A stretch of 64,000 nucleotides of DNA from Phoronis australis (Eukaryota; Phoronida; Phoronidae). Below are positions 26,801 through 38,600 of this stretch, in pieces (the stretch's first letter is position 1; the number at the start of each line of letters is the position of its first letter). The stretch spans positions 268,070 to 332,069 of the forward strand of contig NMRA01000104.1 in assembly GCA_002633005.1 (NCBI GenBank), written 5' to 3'. The translations under genes and the position numbers were made by a program. The notes beneath the pieces were generated by a model. The model was not told the origin of the DNA. It searched no databases and saw only the letters and a list, made by a program, of their open reading frames with translations.

Positions 26801-29800
26801 GCTTGCAATCGTTACTTAATGTCTCGTCTACAGACATTTTCGTTGACAAATTACACAACTCCGGTACAATTAATGCACTCATTTGTCTGGGAAAACATGT
26901 CTACATCTGTTGCCAAAGACTCAGATATGTTTCTCCCTCAATGAAATTGTTCGAGAAGGTCTTCAAGTATATTCAAATGAAGAAATATCTCTATTTCAGA
27001 AATTTTGAATATAAAAAATTGAGAATATTTTTAAAAAACTGAACCGTACATGGTCCTCTCTGACTCTTTTATTTTCTTGAGTACGCACGGGTTTTGGTTT
27101 AAATTTGTTGCCAGGTCTCGAAATGGGTGCACATGTGTTCGTCCTTTGTGTATTGTACCTTATTTACTTTTGTGTTTTCAATAAATGTATAAGTGCTAAA
27201 AATATCTTGCACTGTGTGTTCATGGCAAAATTAAGAATTGTTTCATTGGTTTAGCATCTCATCTTAGTTGTAACCTAGTAATATGTATCCTGGAACTGCT
27301 GTGTGTGCATGTGTACTATTGCCGCTTGTAATGGGTATGGTTGTATGATTGTTCTTTAAGCCTATAACAGTAGAGTAATAACCGTCATTACAGAACACAA
27401 AATCACGTGTCCTAAGGAACTTGAAGAACTGTACGAGTTGTACTTGCATGAGCGAGAAGATCGCCAGACGTCCCGTGCCATATCTCTTCCCAGTCTACAG
27501 AACCTCAAGGTACTAATCACTCCACGCTGCTTAACTCGTTGTGTAATGTGACTCTTCAGTCAGATAGAGATGGGTAGTGCATTCTGGGTATTTGTACTGT
27601 GTATAGAATTCTGTTTGCATAAGGGTAAGGCCTGATATTATCAATATGATATGAGTGTTCAGTTGTTATTTGGCACTATGTTGTTAGTATTATGTAGGAC
27701 TAGTCTGTATATTTTAGCCAAATATCTACAAAACCATAGATTTTTACTGCAGAGTAAAAAGTATGCATTTTTCTGAAAGTGGAATGCTGGTTGAATTCGA
27801 TTGTTGATTTTTTACAAATCTGCCATTAATTGGGTTGAGGTCTTAAAAATGATAGTACATTTTTTAAATGTTTTCATTTTACGCACATTTTGAATTTTTT
27901 CATGAAATAAAAGTAATATTGTGCTTTTTTGATTGTTCCTTATGCAAAAGTGGAATATTTTAAAAACAGTGTTTTGGAGAACTTAACAATGCATAAAGCA
28001 TCGAATTTTCTTTTTTTTTACTTATTTCTGACATATGGTGTTCCAAAGTTAGCCAAATTTGGACATTTTTTAAGGTCCTACGTAACGTTATAGGCCTCTC
28101 CTTTGTCCCATATATTGTAAATAATATACGCGAGTGTGTTTGTTGTAGGTTTCATCTCTGTCTAGTCTGGGTGACAGAAGACAAATGTTTGGTGAGGAGC
28201 TTGACAAGCTAGCAGTTGTCGAGCCTGTTCGAGATGCTTCTGTACTCCGCAAGCAACTGTTGAAGAAGTCTTCAGATGCCATGACTAACCAAGACCAAGA
28301 GTACGTGCATGTTACTTAAATCTGATACACAGTTATACGTTTCTGTGCCTGGGGAGTGGACTATTTGAAACATAGTCTTGTGCCCAGCTGGTTTCCTGCA
28401 TTTATGCGATAATAAAAAATTAAACTGTTTCTGACAATAGTTGACATTGAAGGGGCAATTTCACACGTCTGTGAAGAGTCACCTTTCTTTTGTTACCTAG
28501 GTCATCATTACTTCTGGCCATGCTCATTATGTTGCTTATTACACTGGTTTAGTTTCAATGGTGAAGGCAGGCTACTTCCAGATGATTTATTTTCTGTTCA
28601 AATAAAGGACAAGTTAGAATGTCTTGATGTTGCAGTCATAAAACAGGTCTGTGTAAAAAGTTGATTTTAGCTTTCAGAATGCTGTTAATTTGGATTTTAA
28701 TGCATTCCATTTTCATAGACTGGTTAGAAATAGGCTTTTGAATTGTATTATGTCCAGTTGCTGTGTTGTTTATTCTATCATGCTTAGTTTTTGTTGGATT
28801 GCGTTCAGTTACTGTTTATTTTATTATCATAAATGTCACTGTATTGTTTGTTGCATTTATTTTTAATACGGTTTTGCAGAAAAGAGGATGAACAAAAGCT
28901 CTTCTCTCACAGTCCCAAGTCTAAGCAAATGAAGGAGTCTGAGTACACGTCCAACCTGTTAAGTCCCCCTAGTCACCTGTTAAGTCCTCCTCAGGTGAAG
29001 AGTAAAGAAGAGACACTCTACTCTATAAGTGTCCGCAGCAATAGCACTGTAGACTCTCCAGGAGATAGCAGTAATACTGATCCAAATAGGAAAATTGAAC
29101 CTAATGTGGCGAGTCCAAATGTTCCAGTTGTGGAACACAAGGATATAGTGAGCAACACACGCAGTATTGCTGCATTGGCTGCTGTTAAGAAACGACATAA
29201 ACAGCTGGACCCTGTGGACAGGCTGATGTTGTTTGATGCCAAGTTGAACACAACGTATGTGTCAATCAACTCTCACCTCGACCAGTTAGATGCTCCCCAC
29301 GGGGACAACTATCTCAGTACTAGTCGACTAGCTTACCATGACAAGAAGTTTGGCTCAGTGGCCAATGTGAAGTCACTGGCCGATGATGCGGCGTCATTTA
29401 GATCGTTTGATAAACGCAGCATGGTGACGGACACTGGGCTTCTAAAATCGAACAGAAATAAAACAAAGAAAAGTAAAGGTGCTACCAGGACGCTGTACAG
29501 AAATGACCGGTCCAAGAATCGGGTGGTAGTGGACAATAACTTGAGTTATCAACAGGTGGGTGTTAGTTATGAATTTATCTTCAAAGAAGAGTGAAGAGTT
29601 GCAAAATAGTAATAGAGTATTAACTTCAAACTGTCTTTACTTCAAAGACGGCTCAACTTCACTTTGAATTGGATGTGGTGTTCAGTCGTATCTGATGGTC
29701 TACTACATTTAACATGATACAACACCCTGCTTGATTTGTTCACAATAATGCACTTGGTCCAAACGTGTCAGTTCACAACACAACTCTTTGGTTATCCTCA

Positions 29801-32800
29801 ATAATTGTGCATTAGCTGTTCTGGTGATTCAGTGAAGGGTTGTCCCGGTGATTATTTAAATATTTTTTATCTTTTCTGGTAATTTGGTGAATACTTATTC
29901 CATTTATGTTAACGTTTGATTTCAAACTTAGTTTAGTGTCTGTCATTCACAAGTTGTTTTGGACCATTTTTTGTTTTAATCACACTCCTGACCCTATATT
30001 TGTTGCACAGATGTCCCCCGAGGAGTTTTTCCGTCAGGTATGTCTTTAGTGTATGACTGTAAGTCCAGCTTGCAAGATTCCAAGCGATTATTTTAACCTT
30101 GCTTTTTGATATGCAATTGGTGCTGGGTTGACTTTGTGTTATTTGTTTTCAAATTAAAACGTTTTCTTTCCAGGTTTTTCTGTACATGGTCATGGTGTCT
30201 TTAAATGTCACCCAATCTATTGCCCGTACTTTCCTGCTTGTACTGAAGTCTGGCATTTATGCTATATTTGAAAACACGTTACTGCTTTTTTTGGTTTTTC
30301 TTTAATTTAATTTTGCATGTCTTAAAGTGATGAGGGGCTTTTTACCTTGCGCATCACTTTTGAGAATGTGATGTTATTGTTGAGTCATACACGCATGCGT
30401 CATTGCTGTAGTTTGTCCCATCCACACCACTTGTATGTTTACGTGGACTTGCAGCCTACCCAGCCAGTCAGCCTGTGTTGTTTCATAATGTGGATTTGTT
30501 GCATGGCATTATGTGTTCACTGTTGCATATAATCAACGACCACTCCATCATCCAATAAAAATGTCACTGCCACATACTGCAAAACAGCGGCGCTGGTAGA
30601 ATAAATCCCTATTACCTTTATCTGTCTGTTGATTATCTTAAGATCTGCTTAACAGATTGTGATGAAATGTGGCAGAGTGATATGGCAGGGATACTCCGGC
30701 AGCACTTGATTTTCTGACAGACTCGACTGCTGTGGTGCACCCCCAATAGTTATAGTTTTCAATATATTCCTTGTCTGCCAATTTTTGTCAAAACAACTTC
30801 TGCTGAAATTTGGCGCATAGATTTGTAGTGGGAATGCATCAGTTGAGTTATGGATAACCATGGCATAGCCTATTTGCCATTTTAGTTTTTGGCAAAAATC
30901 CTTGTCTGTCAGTTTTTGGCAAAGCGACGAATTTTGCCGAAATTTGACAGGTATGTGGTGTGGATGCATCAGCATCACTTGATTTTTACGTATTTGACTA
31001 CCATGGCACCCCCTGTTGGCCATTTTGGTTTCTAACAAAGCATTGCTTGTCTATCGTTTATTTTCAAAATGCTGATGAAACTTGACACTGAAATATGTGC
31101 ATCGGCAGTGTTTGATTTTCACATAAATTTCACTTAATTTCAGTTTTTGGCAATATTTTGCTTGTCTGTTGATAGTTTACAAAATGGTTTGTCAAATTTT
31201 GATGGAACTTGACACAAAGATAAATGATGATTTTCATACAGACTAACACCCCTTTTGGTCACTTTAATTTTTTTCAAGGCGTTGCTTGTCTGTTGATTGT
31301 CAACATTAAATGTCTCGACGTATTTTTTGATGTACATCAGTCCATTTCATTTTGATGTACGATCGCAATTAATGAAATTATTTTAAAATTAACTGATTAA
31401 AAGCATTGTGGATGCATTTCAACAAATTGCATTGCTCTTGTTTGATTCAGATTCAAGAATTAAAACTTATAAACGAGCTAGTATGTACTATTCTCTATAA
31501 TGAATTAACTCTGTTGTGCATAGTTCTGCATGCAAGTACACGGTAAATGCATCTAAAAACATAGATCACATGGGGAACAGTGCTGTGACTGAGAAATCAA
31601 ACGTGGTATTCATTTGATCACAAGCATATTTTACAATTTCTATGAATTCAATGCTTACATCACTAAGTTTTGTTTACTTTCTCGAGGTTTGCACCAGTTT
31701 TACCATGGCTGCTGGCTGCTGGCTATAATTCAAGCAACAAATATTAATCTCGATTTCTTTTCAGTTGGCTCGTGGAAGTGTCCGTAAAACTGATAACAAG
31801 GCATCATCCAATATTCCACTTTCCAAATCTGTTCAGAAGAAGCGTCAGCTGAGTCGCCAGAAGCACACAGCTCGCCCTGGTGAGTAGACATGCTGTTTTA
31901 CCACTGTGCTCATACAATATGGTGTTTGTCAGTTTTGCATGAATTGGAATGAAGCTCTGTAATTTCACGTGTCCAATTTCATGCTCTAATTCTGTTAAGT
32001 AGCTGGGGGATGCTTGTGGACATCACACTTGCACTTATTGAATGGCGTAGAATATCATTTATTTATGAGTACAGACAACAGAGCTTGGACTTTTCCTCTT
32101 TTAAGAGGATTTCCTCTTGTCTAGTTTCCGTTTCAATTTCCTCTTTGTGATTTTTGGTTTCCTCTTTTTTTGTCTCGTTTTATCATTATTTTGACTTTAT
32201 TCATGCAAAAATATTTATTATTTCACTTACTAATAAATTTTACAGCTGCACAAAGAAATATTTCTACCACACAAGCCTGTTAATTTATGAAACGATGCAT
32301 CACCCAGAAAATTTTCCTCTTTTTTGTGATTAGTCATTCCAACCCCCGAGTCAGATGTATTTGGGGGTTGAAGGGGTTTAAACCCCCTTGGGAGGGCAAA
32401 ATGCTTCCAGCACAACAAAAGAACATTGTGGTTACAGGAAACTCCGTCGCTAAATTGGTTGTTCCACTCCTGGTACTCAGTACTATAACATATTCTATCC
32501 TTTCAGACTTGGTTAGTTAATAGGACTGAATTGCGAACTTGGAACAATTTTTTAATTTAAAAATAACTCAAGCTATTCCCATGTACTTTAATCTGACATA
32601 CAACAGAATGTTCACCAGGTTTACAGCAAATGAATTTTACTGCCTATCTGATTGCAGTGATCAGTGACATTCGAGAATTTGACACGACTCCAACTCCCCC
32701 CAGCACAGTGTACCAGCTGAATGGGGGGGACAAGACCAAGCCATTGACCGTACAGAAACGATATAGAGGTGAGTCATCTACCCCCAGCCACTTGTTAAAG

Positions 32801-33574
32801 TAAATAATAGTGCCTGAAAACTCTGGCCAACAATTGTGTGTAATTGTGCGGTCACCCTCAACCAGTCTGACATGGTTAATTCGCTAGTGTTGGGGTGTGG
32901 GTACATGGAGTTACATTGCTTCACACTGCAGTCACAAGACAACTGAAATTTTTGCATCACACTTGTGCTTTTAGCTGCGATAAAGTTATGTTTTATTGTT
33001 TTTTTTAAATTTTGTGTTTGTAATAAGCAGTGTAGCTGTAAAGGGAAAAGTCTGCAATTTTTACATTTTGGCATGTTTTGACCTAAAATGACCCAGATAA
33101 CTGATCACGAAAATTCAAGCATCCACAAAACTAGAAACTGAGATCACAATAACTCATCACCGATATTTTTTTTTGTTTAATTTCTCCTGAACTGGTATCC
33201 AGTTATCAAAAATTCATAGACCCTATCATTTGCCAAAAATGTCCATTGAGGGTATAGTGATGGTGAATGATGCGCACTCATCATGCTAATTCCTCACACA
33301 AAAATTTGACACTAGCGAATTTTACCGACACAGACTCATGGATGGCTGGCATTAATGTAATTCAGCTTAACAGACATTTTCAGTCGATTGTGTAATTACG
33401 TTATTTGCCATTGACACTGTTGTACATTGTCATTCTTCACCAACAGCTCCTGACTCCAACACTAGCACTCCTCAGATGAACCCTGGACTGAGAAACGGTC
33501 GGCGGCCTCCTCCCACAATCCCAGCCTCATATCGACGTGGAGACATTTCAGTCACTGGCTTTGGTCTTAAATGA
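11890..33574 (+). CDS. KIF19: Kinesin-like protein KIF19 (5' exon not found)
   Basis: KIF19 is a plus-end-directed kinesin-8-type motor that shortens microtubules at ciliary tips and so limits cilium length. Eighteen recognised exons join in frame: 11890-11970, 14963-15073, 17895-17982, 18245-18381, 20627-20752, 21901-22180, 22411-22592, 23148-23295, 25350-25592, 25899-26080, 26399-26612, 27394-27509, 28149-28300, 28880-29555, 30011-30037, 31765-31879, 32658-32768 and 33447-33574 (TGA). They total 3117 nt (1038 codons plus stop), against roughly 1000 residues for vertebrate KIF19. All introns are GT-AG and all phases agree. The segments [20 protein letters not shown] and [13 protein letters not shown] are nearly identical to vertebrate KIF19 rather than to KIF18. 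The exon with the initiator ATG, expected to be very short, was not identified. Identification is firm; tail exon borders are slightly less so. Confidence 0.93.
13095..13345. repeat. Dispersed repeat, copy A (KIF19 intron)
   Basis: This segment shares about 250 bases of recognisable similarity in the same orientation with 32085-32345. Shared landmarks are TCATTATTTTGACTTTA, CATGCAAAAA, a CAC-AAA-rich stretch and GTCATTCCA at the end. The unit begins around the palindrome CCTCTTTAAGAGG. No coding content. Confidence 0.75.
17510..17590. repeat. 38-bp direct repeat, two copies
   Basis: CATTTACATAGTACACTCAG followed by CCACCATACTTGCAC occurs twice back to back in a KIF19 intron. It has no obvious role. 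Confidence 0.85.
21166..21382. mobile_element. Possible hAT-type MITE fragment
   Basis: On the - strand the right end starts CAGGGGCGGATCCAGGATTT, a recurrent terminal sequence of short hAT-like elements. The left side has only a weak counterpart (GGCAGATCTAGGGAGG). It lies in the KIF19 intron between exons 6 and 7 and has no functional open frame. Confidence 0.4.
23431..23807. mobile_element. Fold-back element 1 in KIF19 intron
   Basis: The left arm starting GGAGTCTAATCTTTGTACTT is the reverse complement of the right-arm end at 23807 with few changes. Inner segments around 23500-23540 and 23713-23745 pair as well (ACAAACTCAAA ... GCTCGAGTAC). The element would fold into a long hairpin. It has no coding capacity, and a non-autonomous DNA transposon is the likely origin. 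Confidence 0.7.
24403..25162. mobile_element. Fold-back element 2 with about 150-bp inverted arms
   Basis: The left arm (about 24403-24570) starts TTTAAAGAAAAATTCCA, and the right arm (about 25020-25162) ends with its reverse complement. The inner arm ends pair too (CTTTCCCGAAACGG against CGGTTTCGGGAAAG). The left arm contains a 29-bp direct duplication (TAGCATTTTTGTAAAAAAAT...) present once on the right. The roughly 450-base centre has no transposase. It sits in the same KIF19 intron as fold-back element 1. Confidence 0.75.
26606..26700 (+). repeat. KIF19: 23-bp tandem repeat spanning the KIF19 exon 12 splice donor
   Basis: The unit ATTGATGGTAAGTGGTGTCATCT occurs three times, followed by a fourth copy that diverges at its last bases. 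It contains the last seven exon bases and the donor, giving four GTAAGT donors at 26613, 26636, 26659 and 26682. Use of the first keeps the KIF19 frame. The second and third would shift frame (+23, +46); the fourth (+69) keeps frame but includes a stop. Confidence 0.92.
30011..30037 (+). other. KIF19: KIF19 27-nt microexon
   Basis: The sequence between CACAG and GTATGT codes for MSPEEFFRQ in the phase required by both flanking exons (phase 0 on each side). It can be skipped without changing frame, so it is a natural candidate for alternative splicing. Confidence 0.7.
30640..31447 (+). repeat. Modular repeat element, KIF19 intron copy
   Basis: About five degenerate units of 120-140 bases are marked by CTTGTCTG(T/C), a GAAATTTG(G/A)C motif and a CCCC(C/T)TNTTGGCCATTTT motif. 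The array closes with GCATTTCAACA...GCATTGCTCTTGTTT. The same closing sequence and unit logic are found in the element at 56815-57640. No open frame. Confidence 0.7.
32085..32345. repeat. Dispersed repeat, copy B (KIF19 intron)
   Basis: This is the partner of 13095-13345 in the same orientation. It opens with the perfect palindrome TCCTCTTTTAAGAGGA and ends near GATTAGTCATTCCA. Confidence 0.75.
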
Positions 33575-34327
33575 ATTCAACGCCTGGCCTGCACATTTTT
33601 TCGTCTCGTAGGACTCTCATATTTTGTACAGGCTAGAAGCATTTTATTATCTTGCTTTGAACTATCTTTACAAGTAATGCAATTTGAATCTCTTGAAATG
33701 ACAGTCACACAGGGTATTTATTGTTGTTTAAATCTTTTACACGAGACACTCTCAAACATTCCATTTCAAGTTATCGTAAAAGGGTAGGGTAATGACAGAC
33801 CATTTTTGTTTAAAATACACGAACCATCTTCTCATATTATCAATCTATTTTGTCCTACAAAACGACCCCCAGATTCATTAATCGTGCTTGACATTTATTC
33901 TTGGTGTGATTGTTTTGATTTGCATTGTGATTTTTACGAAAAATCAATTTTTGATAGTATGCTTATGCCTCAGTGCTGTCTACTCCACTGTATTTTTTGT
34001 TTTATCGCCCCCTGTTGGTCAGTGCATGTAGCTCGTGTTATAGCTTTGTCAGTCTTGTATGTTTATATTAAATTATACAATTACTGATGTCACCAGCACA
34101 GTTCAGAATTTGTAAAATAATCATTTTGAAGATCTTGTTTGTATAATGTGGTAAATTCATTTATTGTTAATTTCTAATGTATATTTTGATAGAACAATGT
34201 TGTTGATTGTAAGTACAATTCTTTATTGCTACTTCATTGTATGCTAGAACTATTGGGCTGTTTGCCAGACACGTTGCTGACAATGCAGCACTTTTATACA
34301 GACATTTGTTAAGTGCATACTACATTC

Positions 34328-34333
34328 AATAAA
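34328..34333 (+). promoter_or_regulatory. KIF19: Candidate KIF19 polyadenylation signal
   Basis: AATAAA, 754 bases after the KIF19 stop codon, followed by T-rich sequence within 30 bases. It implies a 3' UTR of about 0.77 kb that ends well before the convergent ERI2 stop at 35676. Confidence 0.65.
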
Positions 34334-34699
34334 ATTGAAAACAGAACCTTTTTTTCTTGTCCATTTACATTTTTTAATCGTGTGCATTTAGACACAAAAT
34401 TATGAGAAAACACTTTGATTGGAGGCTAATCTAAGAATTAAAATGTTTACTCAGTCTTAGCCATACCTAAAATTCATATCTCATATCTCGTCGAGAAAAG
34501 CAACTTGCAGAAAACAGCAACAGCGCGAAACTGAACCCACTAGCTCTGTAGTAGCAGTGGAATGTTCTGCCACTGAGTCAAATTTCACCAGTTAAACACT
34601 TAGCAGCATATTTAAATGGTAAAGACACTGGCCTTCATTTCATTTAGTATCTGGCATATAACTGCAAGAATTGGTGAACAACTCAAACAGTTGTTTTAT

Positions 34700-35440
34700 A
34701 GCTCAAATCAAAGCTAATAACTTCAAAAAATAATCATCTGTGTTGTTTCCAGTAGTACAAACCTACCAATTTTCACGATTCTTGAAGTGATTTATCAGAT
34801 AGAGAGGACACCAAAAACCAGACTCAAAAATAATAAAGATAGGCTCTAAGTGGCATACAATACGTCTAATTTACGTCGCAGTCTCTCTAATAGAAACCTA
34901 TAAGTTAAATTTTATGAAAATTTGTTAAGGAACTCCTAAGATATAGAGGAAAACAAAGCTCCTTCAAGGGGTTCATGAAAGACGGCTGCAGACTCCAAAA
35001 GAAAACTGCCACTAGGAGGTGTTACAATAGTCAGAGCAGTCCAAAAATAAACGTCAGTCAACAATTTCCCAATAAGAATATATGCACCAATTTTCATGAT
35101 CACCATCAGAAAAGTTTGGCCAATAGAGGGGGGATGCCAAAACAAAACAACGAAAATGGTAAAACTGAATGTACACTAGGTGACGCAAATACATCAAATC
35201 CAACCAAAGGCGTCGTCGTCTCTTTGATACTTATTTGCTAGCTTTTATGATAACGAGTCAGGAATTCCAAAGATGGCAAACGTAAAAATACTAAAATTGC
35301 CACTAGGTGGCACAACCGCAGTTGGATCTGTCCGAAATAATGTCCCTTTGTCATACGTATGTCATGCCCTAGTATAATTTGTGACATAAATATTCCGGCC
35401 AGATAACAACCTAATCTGAACATGACAGGTGCTGAAACAT
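34700..35440 (-). repeat. Modular repeat element, reverse-oriented copy between KIF19 and ERI2
   Basis: On the - strand this reads as units containing CACCTAGTGGCAATTTTAGT, CCTAGTGGCAGTTTTCTTTT and CATGAAAATTGGTGCATAT, the same vocabulary as the element at 56815-57640. It fills the interval between the KIF19 poly(A) signal and the ERI2 3' end. Its limits are approximate and it has no coding content. Confidence 0.6.
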
Positions 35441-35675
35441 GGCGCAAGCTTCAGTCAAAATTAAATAGTACACGAACTGAAAAAAAGAATCGTATCAACT
35501 AACGATCAAAAATTCAGTAAAATCTACCGAAATCTTGGTAATATCTGTTTGCATCATATTACAGATTTTCAGTGGAATTCTACCCCTGTTCAAAGTACCA
35601 ATTGCTTAATAATTTATAGCAAAAATCAAATTCTTACTACACATGTAAACACACAGCACCACTGTGCATGTAAAG

Positions 35676-38600
35676 CTACAGAGTCAAGTCAAAGTCTGGC
35701 TGGGCTAGTTGTCTCTTAGTGCCAGTGCCTAAAGATCCAACACTCATCCTAACTGTGTCCAAAATCTGTTTACAGCTACTGAAAACCTCTGTCTCCCACT
35801 TAAAGAAACCACAGCCAGTTTTTGTGCCACTCTGACCTTTCCATCCATGCGGACACGAATAAAAACATCGGCCCAAATTAGAACCAGGTGACTGGACAAA
35901 TTTCTTATGTGTACGCCTTCCACAATTGCACATGGGTGGTGTCACCGAGTACTGCCGTCCAGAGTGGTATGTTGAAAATGGTGTCAATTTGCTAGAGCTA
36001 ACAACACTTAAATTTTTTGAGTGGCCAGTTGACACAAGACTTGTATGAAGGTGTTCTGTGCCCGAGTGACCTCGTGTCTTAAGATGTGTGTGCCTCCTAG
36101 TGTCTGATAAGATAGGTGTAACAAATTTATACTTCACCGACGAGTTAGTATCGATTGTTGAGCACACTGTACTGGACACTCTCTGGACAGGTGTTTTAAA
36201 AGTGTCACAACTCTTGGAATTTGACGACAAAGCACAACCGTCACGTAAATTGTTGTCTTGATCTTTCATCTTCATTGTGTCCACACTTTGCTGTTCCTTG
36301 ACAGTACTAAATTTCTTACGAACTTGATCGTGCAAGCTGAGTGAGTTTTGGCACGACTGTAACTTCAAACTCGCGCACTTGGTCTCTAAGAGTACATCTG
36401 ACCCATTATTTGCTGCTACAACTTCCACTATAGCTTTCACTTCTGTATGTGGTGCAAATGTCGTCGTATTATCCGACCTGAATTTGTCAGGCTAAATGGG
36501 TAAAATAATGTTAAATACAGGTTAAAATATCATAACAGGGCATTTATTTTTAATGTAACTCAAAACAAAATAGTATTAAGAATAAAACCAAAATGTTGAT
36601 CACAATAAAATCATGTTCTCTAAAAATATCACAGTTTCACTTGATGATCCTCTTGCAATACCTGTCACAATGTCCTTTCAATATTTATTAGATATTTGGC
36701 TTAAATCAAGTCCTCACCAATGACTTAGTTGTCTGCATCACACATCCATCACAAATCATTTTCCATGTCAATTTCACTGTGTTTCTTGCATCAATAATTC
36801 CTGGAACAAATAACACACGCCGTGTTGTAGTAAATTTATAACGTTGAAACAAAACTGCCAGAGAGCCGTCTCCTTAAACAACAAAAAGCATGCAGTTTTC
36901 TTATGTGGTTGTCATGGAAACAATAAATGTCACAGTACTACTACAACAACTTGAAATTTAAGAATACAAAGTTTAAGGACTATTCCAAAAACTACGAAGA
37001 ACAATGGAATTATATCAAGTATTTGAATAATGCAAATCTTGAACGGACGTGGAAATATGGATCACAAACATTTTTAAGTCAGGCCTGCACGCCACCTGCT
37101 GGCCACAACAAGTGGTGTGCAGACCAGACTTAAAAATGTTTGCGAGATAGTGAGTAATAATAAAAAGAACTGCTGATCAAGCGGCAGCCAAGTGAATATA
37201 CAAAAACAAATTAAAAGCTTTCTTTCACACCTGAGTGCTCTCTTCCTTCAAATTCAATGCCAAGGTCCTGCAAAGCCCCGTTCAGTCCATTTGGCTTTCG
37301 CTCATAAAATTTCTGAAACAAAGTATGCAACAACCTAATCATCCCATGTCGACACTCAATGACAAGATACCGATAATAAGTTGTACATTGACCCTCCCAT
37401 TGATTACTAGCCTAAGATACAGTGAAGGTTTTGATTGACATCAACTAAATACAAATGACATCGTGACTGAGTCGAGTTCAATGACTGTCTTGCAGCAAGA
37501 AAAATCAATCAAAATGAGGGCTCTCACTGAAAATACAAAACAATATCTTGCTGAATCTCGCGAGATCTTGCTTTTCTAGGGAGACAGAGTCATTGAACTT
37601 GACCCAGGACAAGCACAAGCAATATCCATACTAACAAAACATGCCACGCTCTTTTGTTCATAGAATGATAGGCAACTAGACTAAACTGTTCTAGAGAGTG
37701 GCATTTGGCAAACTTGGGTTAATCAACAAGAAAAAGAGGAATGAACAGTCAATAAAAGAACAGTCGTCAGAAAATCTTACAGCTGATGGACATGCATGAA
37801 AATACTGAACTGTGATGGATTTCATTTATTTGTCAGACCAGCAAGAAAAGAACTGGAAGCCGTTTACCAATACACGCAAGCAAAGGGATTAAAAATAACA
37901 ATAATGGGACAGTGGTGATGTAATTTTGTAACAGAAAGTCTGACACATCACTTAGGCCTTCTTCAGGGCCATTGCAGACATTGTGCTACAATTTCACTGC
38001 TCAATTTCAACACGCCTGCTTGAGGAGTTTTGCGTTTAAAGCCTATCTTCAACGGTAACACATGTAAATTCGGTTCCTACAGAATGTTAAAAGCATCGCT
38101 TTTAGCCCACTAGTGCCATAAATTGCCAAATGTAACGAACTATTAGGCGTATAGAGCTTGCTTTTGTCTACGTCACGGCGAGAATCACCTTTTAATTCAA
38201 ACAGCTGCGAATAACACCTGCACGCAATGGTGTTCTATTCAGACCCCTATTCAATACATCCTTTTGCTGTTTGTGCTGGGATCTCGCAGTGACGCAAAAT
38301 GGCACAAAAAGGCAGCTTCACTTATCATTTGATGGGCTTACACTTGCCTGATAAAATTCGCATTTTCTTATTTTACTAAATCTTTGCTAGGACTATCTGG
38401 TTGGCCAAATACGTCTAAAGTAACAAAATTCCGTTGAAGTTAGGCAGTTTTCACTGAAACTGCTTTACTTGCAAAGCATCATTTTCTAATGCTTTGACAA
38501 GTGAAACACTGACCAACATGGTGTTCAAGTGCTTCATCTTCCATTCAGCATTTCGAGCAGTGGGCTTCTGTTGCTCGACCGAATGTTTTCTTATGTTTCT

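Larger units (their letters stand above)
23148..27509 (+). other. KIF19: KIF19 neck and coiled-coil exons
   Basis: Five exons following the motor are rich in Glu, Lys, Leu and Arg with heptad-like spacing, for example [14 protein letters not shown] in the exon at 23148 and the long charged exons at 25350 and 25899. The segment [20 protein letters not shown] in the exon at 26399 and [10 protein letters not shown] after it match the vertebrate KIF19 stalk closely. These exons would give a short coiled coil for dimerisation. Confidence 0.88.
28149..33574 (+). other. KIF19: KIF19 C-terminal tail exons
   Basis: Five exons encode a Ser/Lys-rich, probably disordered tail: 28149-28300, 28880-29555 (676 nt, the largest), 30011-30037, 31765-31879, 32658-32768, with the stop in a sixth at 33447-33574. 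Homology is weak here, as expected, so the calls rest on splice sites and phase continuity. The tail ends [11 protein letters not shown] before TGA. Kinesin-8 tails typically carry extra microtubule-binding and localisation signals. Confidence 0.8.
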
